The notes under the pieces: generated by a model | The model's database searches: none | What the model was told of the DNA's origin: nothing | Seen by the model: only the letters and a program-made list of their open reading frames with translations | Made by a program: the position numbers and the translations under genes | From: Methylotenera_A sp044228245 | GTDB taxonomy: Bacteria > Pseudomonadota > Gammaproteobacteria > Burkholderiales > Methylophilaceae | Length of the DNA: 64,000 nt | NCBI GenBank assembly: GCA_044228245.1 | Contig: JBGAVG010000002.1 | Span: 186,001-250,000 of the forward strand | Direction of reading: 5' to 3' | Shown: in pieces, positions 26,079 to 34,779 of the stretch | Numbering within the stretch: the first letter of the stretch is position 1 | Layout of the letters: every line of letters starts with the position of its first letter

Positions 26079-27062
26079 CTACGGCACTAAAACTGCAGCT
26101 CCGCGTATTTTTCCCTGCCTTAGCAGTTCAAGGGCTTCGTTAGCGGAGGATAATGGAAACGTTTCCACTTCGGTATGTATTCCGATTTTTGGCGCCAGCG
26201 CTAAAAATTCTTCGCCATCTTGGCGGGTGAGGTTGGCGATGGAGCGCACGGTGCGCTCGCCCCAAAGTGTGGAGTAGGGGAATTGCGGGATATCGCTCAT
26301 GTGAATGCCAGCGCACACCACGATGCCGCCTTTGGCAGTATGGCGTAGCGCCTGCGGAATCAATGCCCCCACTGGAGCAAAAATAATGACGGCGTCCATT
26401 TCTTCCGGTGGAGGCATACTTGAATCACCCGCCCAGGTCGCACCAAGTGCAATGGCAAACTGCTGACCGGCGACGTCTCCAGGCTTGGTAAAGGCAAAGA
26501 TTTTACGGCCTTGATAATGCGCGGCCTGGGCAATGATATGGGCAGCCGCTCCGAAGCCATAAATGCCCAGACGCTGCGCGTCACCAGCGGCTATCAAGGC
26601 ACGGTAACCGATCAGTCCGGCGCATAACAGCGGCGCGGCCTCTACATCAGAATAGATGTCTGGTATAGGAAAGCAGTAGCGTTGGTCTGCTACCGTATAT
26701 TCGGCATAGCCGCCGTTCAAGGTATAGCCCGTAAACAGCGCGTTGTCACACAGGTTCTCGTGGTTGTTTGTGCAATAACGGCACTGCCCGCAGGCATGGC
26801 CTAGCCATGGCACGCCCAGACGCTGGCCAATCGTAAACCGCTCAACTTTTTGCCCTTTATCCACAACGCTGCCGACGGTCTCATGACCTAAAATAAGTGG
26901 GTATTTTGGGTTTGCAAGCTCACCATCCAACACATGCAGGTCGGTACGGCAAACACCGCAGGCATGCACTTTCAGCAACACTTCATTTTCTTTCGGTACT
27001 GGCATCGGCAATTCGGCCAGCCGCAACGGGCTGTTTGCCGAATCCAGCACCATTGCCTTCAT
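26079..27062 (-). CDS. Zinc-dependent alcohol dehydrogenase
   Basis: This 327-residue medium-chain dehydrogenase has the catalytic zinc ligands CGVCRTDLHVL and GHETVG, the structural zinc cysteines C-GQCRYCTNNHENLC, and the nucleotide-binding IYGFGAAAHII. It would interconvert alcohol and aldehyde, for example ethanol and acetaldehyde. Its ATG overlaps the stop of a 52-residue membrane protein gene (ATGA). It is the last gene of the minus-strand operon that begins with the nitroreductase, which also contains phosphoketolase and acetate kinase. Confidence 0.9.
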   Translation of the reverse strand: MKAMVLDSANSPLRLAELPMPVPKENEVLLKVHACGVCRTDLHVLDGELANPKYPLILGHETVGSVVDKGQKVERFTIGQRLGVPWLGHACGQCRYCTNNHENLCDNALFTGYTLNGGYAEYTVADQRYCFPIPDIYSDVEAAPLLCAGLIGYRALIAAGDAQRLGIYGFGAAAHIIAQAAHYQGRKIFAFTKPGDVAGQQFAIALGATWAGDSSMPPPEEMDAVIIFAPVGALIPQALRHTAKGGIVVCAGIHMSDIPQFPYSTLWGERTVRSIANLTRQDGEEFLALAPKIGIHTEVETFPLSSANEALELLRQGKIRGAAVLVP

Positions 27063-27217
27063 TTATGCCTCATGGCAATGCCAATCGCTTCAATCAAAAT
27101 ACCAAGCGTGATCAGTACCACGCCAGTCCAGGCTTCGGTTGCCAGAAAAATTAAGGCTGCCCCTAATAGCACAAGCAGTACCACCAGAAAACGCCTTGCA
27201 CCTTGCTTATTTAACAT
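27059..27217 (-). CDS. Hidden 52-residue membrane protein
   Basis: This small gene reads MLNKQGARRFLVVLLVLLGA and continues to IAMRHK. It has a basic N-terminus and two hydrophobic segments (residues about 10-26 and 32-48). Its start codon overlaps the stop of the upstream gene (TGATG) and its stop overlaps the start of the alcohol dehydrogenase (ATGA). Both overlaps point to translational coupling, strong evidence that it is real. I do not recognise the family. Confidence 0.75.
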   Translation of the reverse strand: MLNKQGARRFLVVLLVLLGAALIFLATEAWTGVVLITLGILIEAIGIAMRHK

Positions 27218-27717
27218 CAGCGGCTCCAGTGAACGCGCACCAGATTCTCGCCTGAAACGTGATCTACTTTCAATTCGCCCTGGTAAGCATGACGCACAGC
27301 TTCACCAATGCCGCGCGCAAGGTGGGTGTCTGTCGTCGTTACTAACATGGCACCACCTCTATTTTCTATCGCCATGATACGTTTCAGCGGGTGTTCAGCA
27401 CGCTCATGTTCTGCATGATGCTGGATTAAGCGCCTGATTTCTTCACAATGGGTATTAAAGAATGGTCCTTGTAAAGTGATAAATCCTGCAGGTTGGTTGT
27501 CATGCACACGACGGCAGGCTGGGCAAGATTCCTTTTCTGCATCGGCAGAGGTTTCTATCCATTGCCAGCGCCCCTCATGATACACGGCGCCACATTGCGG
27601 GCAGATCGTTGGCTCGGATAATTTGCCTTTACTTTTGTAGGCATCGATATCCTGCTCAAAAAGCGGTCGGTCGTGGCTAACAGCGTGAACGCCTGATGGT
27701 GTTTTATTGATACTCAT
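27217..27717 (-). CDS. BCAM0308-type zinc-ribbon protein
   Basis: This 166-residue protein has two CxxC zinc-ribbon halves (CPQCGAVYHEGRWQW and CPACRR), then GFITLQGPFF, HPLKRIMAIE and the C-terminal TTTDTHLARGIGEAVRHAYQ. The order matches the family named after BCAM0308 of Burkholderia cenocepacia. The last part resembles the NMD3-like fold of archaeal and eukaryotic ribosome export factors. Function is unknown. It lies in the minus-strand low-oxygen operon. Confidence 0.8.
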   Translation of the reverse strand: MSINKTPSGVHAVSHDRPLFEQDIDAYKSKGKLSEPTICPQCGAVYHEGRWQWIETSADAEKESCPACRRVHDNQPAGFITLQGPFFNTHCEEIRRLIQHHAEHERAEHPLKRIMAIENRGGAMLVTTTDTHLARGIGEAVRHAYQGELKVDHVSGENLVRVHWSR

Positions 27718-27748
27718 GGTGTGCTTCCTTTCGTTTCAGGTTTATTTT

Positions 27749-28198
27749 CTAACGTCTTCTACTGGCTTCATTTTTCTGTTCACGAGCTACTAGTTTACTT
27801 AGCGCGCCAAACTCTTTTGCCAGTAAAAGCAACAAATCATCCAGTGTCACAATGCCCATCAGGCTTCCGCCGTCATCGACAACAGGTAAGCGCCTTACCC
27901 CTTTACTGGTCATGAGCTGGATAGCCTCTAGCACGCCCGTGCTATCCTTTACCACGGCAAGGCTGGCTACCATGATGTCGCCGACAGTAATGACGGCAGT
28001 ATCAAGCTCAGTTGCAACCACTTCTACAACCACGTCACGGTCGGTTACGATGCCGATAGGAACCGTCACATCTTTGCGGTTTTCAATCACAACCACATCG
28101 CCTACATGGTACTGACGCATCAGCATGGCGGCATGCAACACGGTCGCATCTCGCTGTACAGTGATCACTTCACGATTACAAATTGCTCCAATTGTCAT
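27749..28198 (-). CDS. CBS-domain protein
   Basis: This 149-residue protein consists of two CBS motifs (about residues 1-60 and 70-130) with PIGIVTDRDVVVEVVA and RRLPVVDDGGSLMGIVTLDD. Stand-alone CBS pairs usually bind adenine nucleotides and regulate other proteins. The neighbouring CFA synthase gene ends 14 bases away on its upstream side, so the two are cotranscribed. Such CBS genes are frequent in low-oxygen persistence loci. Confidence 0.88.
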   Translation of the reverse strand: MTIGAICNREVITVQRDATVLHAAMLMRQYHVGDVVVIENRKDVTVPIGIVTDRDVVVEVVATELDTAVITVGDIMVASLAVVKDSTGVLEAIQLMTSKGVRRLPVVDDGGSLMGIVTLDDLLLLLAKEFGALSKLVAREQKNEASRRR

Positions 28199-28212
28199 GA
28201 TGGTTCTCCTTG

Positions 28213-29526
28213 TTATTCAGTTGGTTTTTTTGACACATAAAGATCGCTCCGGGTCAGTGGCAGGTGCGGCATTCCATCCACTTTACGCTCGGCCAATATC
28301 TGGTAAATACCCGTCGCGCCCTGCTCAAACTGCAAGGCGCTACCTGTCATATATAGCCGCCAGATCCGATAAGTCCGTTCGCCTACCAGACGAATGGCTT
28401 CTTCACTCTTTGCATCCAGACGGTTCACCCAGTGCCGCAAGGTGAAAGCATAGTGTGGCCGTAAGCCTTCCACATCAAAAATTTCAAATTTTGCATCCTC
28501 CATACGGCGCTGAATATTACTTACGATGTCCAGTTCGCCATCAGGAAACACATGACGGTTGATGAACTGGGTAGAAGTGCTATGACCCCAGTCAGGCTCG
28601 GCTGAAGTAATGCCGTGATTTAGAAACAGGCCGCCAGGCTTTAATACCTGATGTACGATTGAAAAATATTCCGGCAAATTTTTCAGACCGACATGTTCGA
28701 ACATGCCGATGCTGGATACTTTGTCATAGGTCGCTTCACGGGGAAGGTCGCGGTAATTGCGCATCTCGATCGTGACCTGGCCTTCCAATCCTTGTCTTTT
28801 CACTTCCTTGCTTGCATACTCAAATTGGTTGCGGCTCAGGGTGATGCCATGCGCGCGAACGCCGTAATGCTTGGCTGCCCAGCAGGCTAGTGCGCCCCAG
28901 CCGCAGCCGATATCAAGATAGGATTCGCCTTTCTGTAAGCGCAATTTGCGACAGATGTAATCCAGTTTATTGCGTTGTGCAGCCTCCAAATCCTGCTCGG
29001 GAGTTTCAAAATAGGCGCAGGAGTACACCATATGATCATCCAGCCAAAGCTTGTAGAATTCATTGGAAACATCGTAATGAAATGCGATCGATTCAATATC
29101 ATTCTGACGCATGGTATTGGCTGGCTTTCTCGTTTTTTTCCGCGGCCTGGACTTGTGGTTGCCAAGTGAGAGCGCACGGAAAACCAGCAATAGTTTTTCC
29201 TGCAAGGGTAACTTTAAATCTTCCAGATAGTAGCGCAAGCCCATTGCGGCATTAAAGTCACCCGCGACTTCAACGGCACCGTCAAAATAGGCCTCAGCCA
29301 GGCGAATCGGGTCGTGAAACAGCACCAGATCGCGCAATACATGAGAAGCGTGAAAGGTCAGCGTGAATGCAGAAACGCCATCACCGATTTGCAGCACAGT
29401 GTGATCCCAAAGTTTAATCGTAAACGCACCTTCATATCCCTTAAATATCCTGCGCAGGATGAGGTGTGCCGTATTCGAGCTTTCTCTCTTTTGTTTATGC
29501 CTGTTATGCATCACTTGCGCTGTCAT
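28213..29526 (-). CDS. cfa: Cyclopropane-fatty-acyl-phospholipid synthase
   Basis: This 437-residue SAM-dependent methyltransferase has the SAM site SYLDIGCGWGALACWAA, the acyl-binding SIGMFEHVGLKNLPEYF, YSCAYF and the C-terminal region ending in R-x-W-x-LYMTGSALQFEQG, all typical of CFA synthase. It methylenates membrane lipid double bonds, which hardens membranes in stationary and anoxic cells. A Shine-Dalgarno (GAGGAG) is directly before the ATG. It lies downstream of acetate kinase in the same direction. Confidence 0.92.
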   Translation of the reverse strand: MTAQVMHNRHKQKRESSNTAHLILRRIFKGYEGAFTIKLWDHTVLQIGDGVSAFTLTFHASHVLRDLVLFHDPIRLAEAYFDGAVEVAGDFNAAMGLRYYLEDLKLPLQEKLLLVFRALSLGNHKSRPRKKTRKPANTMRQNDIESIAFHYDVSNEFYKLWLDDHMVYSCAYFETPEQDLEAAQRNKLDYICRKLRLQKGESYLDIGCGWGALACWAAKHYGVRAHGITLSRNQFEYASKEVKRQGLEGQVTIEMRNYRDLPREATYDKVSSIGMFEHVGLKNLPEYFSIVHQVLKPGGLFLNHGITSAEPDWGHSTSTQFINRHVFPDGELDIVSNIQRRMEDAKFEIFDVEGLRPHYAFTLRHWVNRLDAKSEEAIRLVGERTYRIWRLYMTGSALQFEQGATGIYQILAERKVDGMPHLPLTRSDLYVSKKPTE

Positions 29527-29552
29527 CGTTCATCTCCTCAGATTCTCGTTGT

Positions 29553-30695
29553 TTATGACATCACCACCTGTGTGTTGTTTATTTGTGTATTATTTAGCAA
29601 TTCCATGTCGTTTTTATTTGGGCGAATAGTCGCCATCAGGCCTGCGGCTAGCCTTGCAATCTCGGCTTCTTCGTCGGCGGGTATCAGCAAAACCGGTTTG
29701 GAAGAGGGTGTGCTTAATCTTGTTAAATTCATTTGATTGGCTTGTTTATTCAGGCCGAACCCAAGAAACCCCAGCGGTTCGCAGATCAGTGCACGTACCT
29801 GGGCTGAATGCTCGCCGATGCCGCCAGTAAAAACCAGGCCATCGATGCCGCCGGACTTGGCGGCGTAGCTGCCAATTGCACTACACACCTGATGCGCGAA
29901 ATATTCCACTGCGAACCGGGCGCTCTTGCTGCTGCTTTTCACCAGCGCGGACATGTCGCTATCTTCACCGTCTGACAGCGCTAGCAAGCCCATCTGCTCA
30001 TAAACCAGTGTGGATAGCTCAGTATCGTTATAGCGTTTGGTGAGTTCCAGCATGACGCCGGGATCGAGGTCGCCGCTGCGGGTTGCCATGGGGATGCCGC
30101 CAGCTGGCGTATAGCCCATGCTGGTATCTACCGAGCGCAGGTTTTGTAGCAGGCACAGGCTGGCGCCATTGCCGAGATGCGCCACTACGATGCGGCCTTG
30201 TGCGGCAGCGCCAAGCAGCTCGGGCAGCTGCCGTGCGACATGGGCGTAATTCAGGCCGTGGAAACCGTAGCGGCGGAGTTTAAGTGCCTGCGGAATCGGC
30301 AGGCGATAGGCCATCTCAGGCAACGTGGCGTGAAAGGCCGTGTCAAAGCAGGCGATCTGAGGCACGTTAAACCGCACAGCGCACAAATCCACGCCCAGCA
30401 GATTAACAGGCATATGCAATGGCGCGAGATAAGTAATGCTCTCCAGCCGCGCACGCTCCTCTGCATCGATGTCGCGCGCGGCATCGGTAATTTCTCCGCC
30501 GTGCACAAACCGATGGCCGACGACCGTCGGTTGCGCGCCACCTAAATCACGCATCAAAGCATCAAATGCCTCGGCATGCTGACAGCCGCTCTGGCAAGCA
30601 TAGCGAAAGTTTTGTCGCTCGCCGCTGGCCGAAAACAGGCACGCCTTAAGGCTGGATGAGCCGCTGTTGATGGTGAGTATGCTTAACTTGTCCAT
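29553..30695 (-). CDS. ackA: Acetate kinase (acetate/propionate kinase family)
   Basis: This 380-residue protein has the kinase motifs INSGSSSLKACLF at the start, GHRFVHGG, RRYGFHGLNYAHVARQ, HLGNGASL and TGGIGEHS. It forms ATP from acetyl phosphate. Its start is 11 bases from the stop of phosphoketolase, whose product is acetyl phosphate, so the two enzymes form a short fermentative energy pathway. The end is an unusual Asn/Gln repeat (LLNNTQINNTQVV), not usual in the family. Confidence 0.93.
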   Translation of the reverse strand: MDKLSILTINSGSSSLKACLFSASGERQNFRYACQSGCQHAEAFDALMRDLGGAQPTVVGHRFVHGGEITDAARDIDAEERARLESITYLAPLHMPVNLLGVDLCAVRFNVPQIACFDTAFHATLPEMAYRLPIPQALKLRRYGFHGLNYAHVARQLPELLGAAAQGRIVVAHLGNGASLCLLQNLRSVDTSMGYTPAGGIPMATRSGDLDPGVMLELTKRYNDTELSTLVYEQMGLLALSDGEDSDMSALVKSSSKSARFAVEYFAHQVCSAIGSYAAKSGGIDGLVFTGGIGEHSAQVRALICEPLGFLGFGLNKQANQMNLTRLSTPSSKPVLLIPADEEAEIARLAAGLMATIRPNKNDMELLNNTQINNTQVVMS

Positions 30696-30706
30696 TAAAT
30701 TGGCCC

Positions 30707-33085
30707 TTAATTTGACCAGGTCCAGTTATCTTCTTCTGGCAAATCCACACCGTATTCATAGGCATAGTTACGGCATTCAATCTGCCGGTTGCGCAGTTTC
30801 TCCTGCACATGTGCGCCAATCGTCTGCAAGGCGGGAATGCGGTTAATTGCCGCAATAGCCAGGCTGAAACGGTCAATTTCGTTCTGAATCGCCAGTTCCA
30901 GCGGTGTGTTGATGCTGCCTTTTTCCTTGTAGCCGCGCACGTGCAGATTGTCGTGATTGGTGCGGCGGTAAGTCAGGCGGTGAATCAGGTAGGGATAGCC
31001 GTGAAAATTGAAAATGATCGGCTTATCCGCTGTAAATATACTATCGAAATCACGATCCGAAAGGCCGTGCGGATGTTCACTGTTTGGCGTCAGTTTATAC
31101 AGGTCCACGACATTGACGAAACGTATTTTAAGTTGCGGAAAGTGTTCGCGCAGTAACAAAGTGGCTGCCAAGGCTTCCTTAGTGGGGATGTCGCCAGCGC
31201 ATGCCATCACCAGATCCGGCTCGGCATCCGCATCATTGCTGGCCCATTCCCAGATGCCGACGCCCTTGGTGCAATGCTTGATGGCCGCATCCATGTCCAG
31301 ATATTGCAGATGCTTCTGCTTGTCGCAGACAATGACGTTGATATAATCGGTGCTGTTCAGGCAGTGATTGGCCACGGATAGCAGACAATTCACATCGGGC
31401 GGCAGGTAGATGCGCGTGACCTCAGGGCTTTTGTTCACAACGATGTCGAGAAAGCCAGGATCCTGATGGGTAAATCCGTTATGATCCTGTCGCCAGACGG
31501 TGGAAGTAATCAGCAGGTTGAGCGAAGAAACCGGCGCGCGCCAAGGCACCGCCTTGGACATGGCGAGCCATTTGGCATGCTGGTTGAACATGGAATCAAT
31601 CACATGCACAAAAGATTCGTAGGTAGAGAAGAAACCATGGCGGCCAGTCAGCAGATAGCCTTCCAGCCAGCCTTCTACCGTATGTTCTGACAGCATTTCC
31701 ATCACGCGTCCGTCGGGCGCGAGCTCGCCGCCATCGGCATCTTCCGGCAAATAATCTGCCAGCCAGGTTTTTTTACTGACTTCGTAGATATCATCCAGCT
31801 TGTTGGAGCTGTTTTCATCCGGGCCAAATACACGGAAGTTGCGCATATTGAGATGCATGATGTCACGCAGAAACTTGCCTAGCGGTTTTGTATTAGGGGC
31901 TGACAATTTACCTGGCGAGTCCAATTTAATTGCATGGTCAAGGTAATTGGGCATACGCAAGGCTTTGCGTAACAGGCCGCCATTGGCATGTGGGTTAGCG
32001 CTCATACGGCGGTTACCCTGTGGGGCGAGCGCCTTGAGTTCCGGCCGTAACTGCCCATTTTCGTTAAACAATTCCTCTGGCTTATAGCTGCGCAGCCAAG
32101 CTTCCAGCTGTTTCAAATGTTCCGGGTTTTCTTTCACATTGCCCAGCGGTACCTGGTGAGCGCGCCAGAAACCTTCTACCTTGTGGTTATCCACTTCCTT
32201 GGGGCCAGTCCAGCCTTTCGGGCTACGCAGCACAATCATCGGCCAGCGCGGGCGGGTCGGCTTGCCACTGGCACGGGCGGTTTCCTGTATGCTTTTTATC
32301 ACTGCAACACATGCTTCCAGCGTTGCAGCCATCGCCTGATGCATGGTCGCGGGATCGCTGCCCTCAACGAAATAGGGTGTCCAGCCATAACCAATAAACA
32401 GGTTTTCAAGTTCTTCGTGCGAAATGCGTGAAAGGATAGTCGGGTTGTTGATCTTATAACCGTTTAGATGCAGGATTGGCAGCACCGCGCCATCACGGAT
32501 CGGGTTAAGAAACTTGTTGGAATGCCAGGAAGTCGCCAGCGGGCCGGTCTCAGACTCGCCATCGCCCACCATCACCGTGACCAGTAAATCAGGATTGTCG
32601 TAAGCGGCGCCAAAAGCATGTGAAATGCTGTAACCCAGCTCGCCACCTTCGTGGACTGAGCCTGGCATCTCTGGCGTGCAATGGCTGCCGATGCCGCCGG
32701 GGAACGAGAACTCCTTGAAAAACTGGCGCAGGCCTTCTTCATCCTCGCCCTTGTTGGGGTAGATCTCACTGTAGGTGCCTTCCAGATAGGCCGGCCCCAA
32801 TACGCCCGGTGCGCCGTGACCGGGGCCTGCAAGAAAAATGGCATTCAGGTCGTACTTGTTGATCAGGCGGTTAATGTGGATGTAGGCGAAGCTTAACCCG
32901 GGACTCGAGCCCCAATGGCCCAGCAAGCGCTGTTTGATATGTTCCGGCTTGAGCGGTGCTTTTAATAATGGGTTGTCGCGCAGATAAATCATGCCGGCAG
33001 CCAGGTAATTACAGGCACGCCAATAGGCATCAATACCCTGGAGTTCCCGCTCAGTAAGCGCAGAAGATGTCAGGGCGTCATTCAC
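30707..33085 (-). CDS. xfp: Phosphoketolase
   Basis: This 792-residue thiamine pyrophosphate enzyme splits xylulose 5-phosphate (and perhaps fructose 6-phosphate) into acetyl phosphate and a sugar phosphate. It has GPGHGAPG, the long family segment GGIGSHCTPEMPGSVHEGGE, the TPP site GDGESETG and a C-terminal transketolase-like part. The start is GTG 33085. Its partner acetate kinase follows at once. Together they convert sugar phosphate to acetate and ATP without oxygen. Confidence 0.95.
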   Translation of the reverse strand: MNDALTSSALTERELQGIDAYWRACNYLAAGMIYLRDNPLLKAPLKPEHIKQRLLGHWGSSPGLSFAYIHINRLINKYDLNAIFLAGPGHGAPGVLGPAYLEGTYSEIYPNKGEDEEGLRQFFKEFSFPGGIGSHCTPEMPGSVHEGGELGYSISHAFGAAYDNPDLLVTVMVGDGESETGPLATSWHSNKFLNPIRDGAVLPILHLNGYKINNPTILSRISHEELENLFIGYGWTPYFVEGSDPATMHQAMAATLEACVAVIKSIQETARASGKPTRPRWPMIVLRSPKGWTGPKEVDNHKVEGFWRAHQVPLGNVKENPEHLKQLEAWLRSYKPEELFNENGQLRPELKALAPQGNRRMSANPHANGGLLRKALRMPNYLDHAIKLDSPGKLSAPNTKPLGKFLRDIMHLNMRNFRVFGPDENSSNKLDDIYEVSKKTWLADYLPEDADGGELAPDGRVMEMLSEHTVEGWLEGYLLTGRHGFFSTYESFVHVIDSMFNQHAKWLAMSKAVPWRAPVSSLNLLITSTVWRQDHNGFTHQDPGFLDIVVNKSPEVTRIYLPPDVNCLLSVANHCLNSTDYINVIVCDKQKHLQYLDMDAAIKHCTKGVGIWEWASNDADAEPDLVMACAGDIPTKEALAATLLLREHFPQLKIRFVNVVDLYKLTPNSEHPHGLSDRDFDSIFTADKPIIFNFHGYPYLIHRLTYRRTNHDNLHVRGYKEKGSINTPLELAIQNEIDRFSLAIAAINRIPALQTIGAHVQEKLRNRQIECRNYAYEYGVDLPEEDNWTWSN

Positions 33086-33112
33086 GTTCGGTTACCGGGT
33101 TAAGTTGTGCAA

Positions 33113-33577
33113 TCATGAATGTTTCCTCTCCGCCTGACTGTCTCTTACCAGCAATACGGGAACGGGACTCGTCCGCACGATGGTTTCAGCATCGCTTCCC
33201 ATCACCAAACGTTCAACCCCGCGCAAGCCATGCGTACCTATTACGATCAAATCTGCCGGCCACGCCTTGGCCTGGTTTACTACCAATTTAGAAATACGTG
33301 CGCCAATGGCTTCAACCATTTCGCAATCAGCTGTCACGCCCGCTTTAATTGCGGCTGCTTCCGCTTTTTTCAGGACTTTTTTGCCATTTTTACGCAAAAT
33401 ATCGTCAATGTTGACCACATTGAAATCGCCTGTTGCATCCAGAACGGGAAAGTACATATCCACTACATGCAAAAAGCGGAGTTTGGCATTCTGATCTTTT
33501 GCAAGCTTAATCGCTTCAGCCATGCCGCAGTTGGAGGATGAACTGCCATCTACCGGGCAAAGAATCTGTTTGTACAT
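33113..33577 (-). CDS. Universal stress protein (single UspA domain)
   Basis: This 154-residue protein has the ATP-binding UspA fold: CPVDGSSSSNCGMAEAIKLA at the start and the G-x-x-G-x9-G-S motif as GTHGLRGVERLVMGSDAETI near residue 120. UspA proteins accumulate under growth arrest. It follows the nitroreductase on the minus strand and precedes phosphoketolase by 27 bases, so it is in the low-oxygen operon. Confidence 0.93.
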   Translation of the reverse strand: MYKQILCPVDGSSSSNCGMAEAIKLAKDQNAKLRFLHVVDMYFPVLDATGDFNVVNIDDILRKNGKKVLKKAEAAAIKAGVTADCEMVEAIGARISKLVVNQAKAWPADLIVIGTHGLRGVERLVMGSDAETIVRTSPVPVLLVRDSQAERKHS

Positions 33578-33627
33578 ATTAATTTCCTCTCAAAGAACTC
33601 ATTTTTAGCGTAGATACGGAACCCACT

Positions 33628-34212
33628 TTAATTACTTATTGCTGATGGAAAACTGGTTAGCACGACCGGGGGCTTTCTCGAAACTGGTGCAGTTTCATCC
33701 ATCGGGTATCCCAGAGTGACGGGCACAACTACTGAAAAGTCTTTGGGAATGCCTAGCCTGGTTTTTACCTCAGGTATATTCAAAGCGGGCAGGGCGCTGC
33801 CAATGATGCAAGTGCCAAGCCCCATAGCGCAGGCTGCCAGCATCAGGTTTTCTGCGGCCAGCCAGCAATCTGCCTCGTAAAAAGTAGCCGTTGTTCTGCC
33901 GCAGATCAGGATAAGCGTACCGGCATCATAAAAAATATTGAAATCCGGCTTCTCAAATACATCCAATATATGCCCGGAACGCGCGCGCGCATGCTGCCCA
34001 ACTTGTGCAAGAAATAACGGCTTGGCCTGATCTGACAGATTCTGAAGCAGCTTCCTGTCCTGAATGATGACAAAAGCCCAAGGTTCCTGATGGATAGCTG
34101 TCGGCGCCCGCACAGCCGCTTGCAGCAGGGTGCGCACGGTTGCAATATCGACCGGCTGCGCTGTATAGCTGCGCACTGAGCGTCTTGCCAGTATCGTTTC
34201 AAAAATGGTCAT
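33628..34212 (-). CDS. Nitroreductase family flavoprotein
   Basis: This 194-residue FMN-dependent oxidoreductase has RRSVRSYTAQPV, the AAVRAPTAIHQEPWAFVII segment that binds FMN, and the C-terminal GTCIIGSALPALN. It could reduce nitro compounds, quinones or iodotyrosine-like substrates. The frame runs open to 34347 but that part covers motif copy D and the predicted transcription start, so it cannot all be coding. ATG 34212 is chosen; ATG 34236 after AGGGGG is the alternative. Confidence 0.85.
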   Translation of the reverse strand: MTIFETILARRSVRSYTAQPVDIATVRTLLQAAVRAPTAIHQEPWAFVIIQDRKLLQNLSDQAKPLFLAQVGQHARARSGHILDVFEKPDFNIFYDAGTLILICGRTTATFYEADCWLAAENLMLAACAMGLGTCIIGSALPALNIPEVKTRLGIPKDFSVVVPVTLGYPMDETAPVSRKPPVVLTSFPSAISN

Positions 34213-34282
34213 CTCTAATCCAGGCAATGGCAACATCTGATTACCCCCTAATTTACTGCTTATTCTGCATAACATTTTCTGC

Positions 34283-34327
34283 ACATTAGCAAGAATTTGA
34301 TTATCAGGTAATCCGCGCAAGCACGTA
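34283..34327 (-). promoter_or_regulatory. Activator-type promoter, motif copy D (nitroreductase-phosphoketolase operon)
   Basis: On the minus strand, TACGTGCTTGCGCGGATTAC starts at 34327, with the -10-like TAATGT at 34288-34283, again beginning 39 bases after the motif start. It directs transcription into the operon nitroreductase, usp, phosphoketolase, ackA, cfa, CBS, BCAM0308-type, small membrane protein and alcohol dehydrogenase. The region after the motif is closely similar to copy E (TCnAATTCTTG in both). Confidence 0.72.
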
Positions 34328-34377
34328 TATTGATAACAAAACAGCATAAACTCCAGATTTGGCGTCCATGCAAATGC

Positions 34378-34779
34378 TTATCCAGAACGATTCGCTAATA
34401 AAGGCATGAGCGCAAATAAAATCAGACTGAGCGCGTAGATGCCTCCTGAGAGAGGATCCCGGTTTTCGATGTATTCGCGAATTGTAATTCCCTGCAGCCC
34501 GAGCACAAACGTAAACTCTACAATGATCAGACAGATAAGCGCTGTTATTCCGATGATAAGTCTTGCTATGGATTCTGGAGGTACGGCAAAGCGCCTGCAT
34601 ACCCAATATGCGGTGAAAAATGAAACTAATAGCATGACAGGGATCTCGCACAGTTCAGCCATTCGTATACCTAACTGCGGCACTAGCCAGATGACGCGTA
34701 CCGTGCCTAGCAAAAATCCCGCGCTGAATACCAGCGCGAAGTAAGCGAGCGCTGGCGCTATAAGCAGTTTAATGTTCAT
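34378..34779 (-). CDS. Small polytopic membrane protein of unknown function
   Basis: This 133-residue protein has four hydrophobic segments (about residues 3-25, 44-64, 70-92 and 112-130), separated by short charged loops (RIWLVPQLGIRMAEL, ENRDPLSG). Its start overlaps the stop of the Acg-like oxidoreductase by four bases (ATGA). It is the last gene of the operon from DUF302. I do not recognise a family with certainty. Confidence 0.7.
   Translation of the reverse strand: MNIKLLIAPALAYFALVFSAGFLLGTVRVIWLVPQLGIRMAELCEIPVMLLVSFFTAYWVCRRFAVPPESIARLIIGITALICLIIVEFTFVLGLQGITIREYIENRDPLSGGIYALSLILFALMPLLANRSG

Noticed and set aside
34213..34347. Upstream extension of the nitroreductase frame
   Set aside because: It covers motif copy D, the -10-like hexamer and the predicted transcription start.
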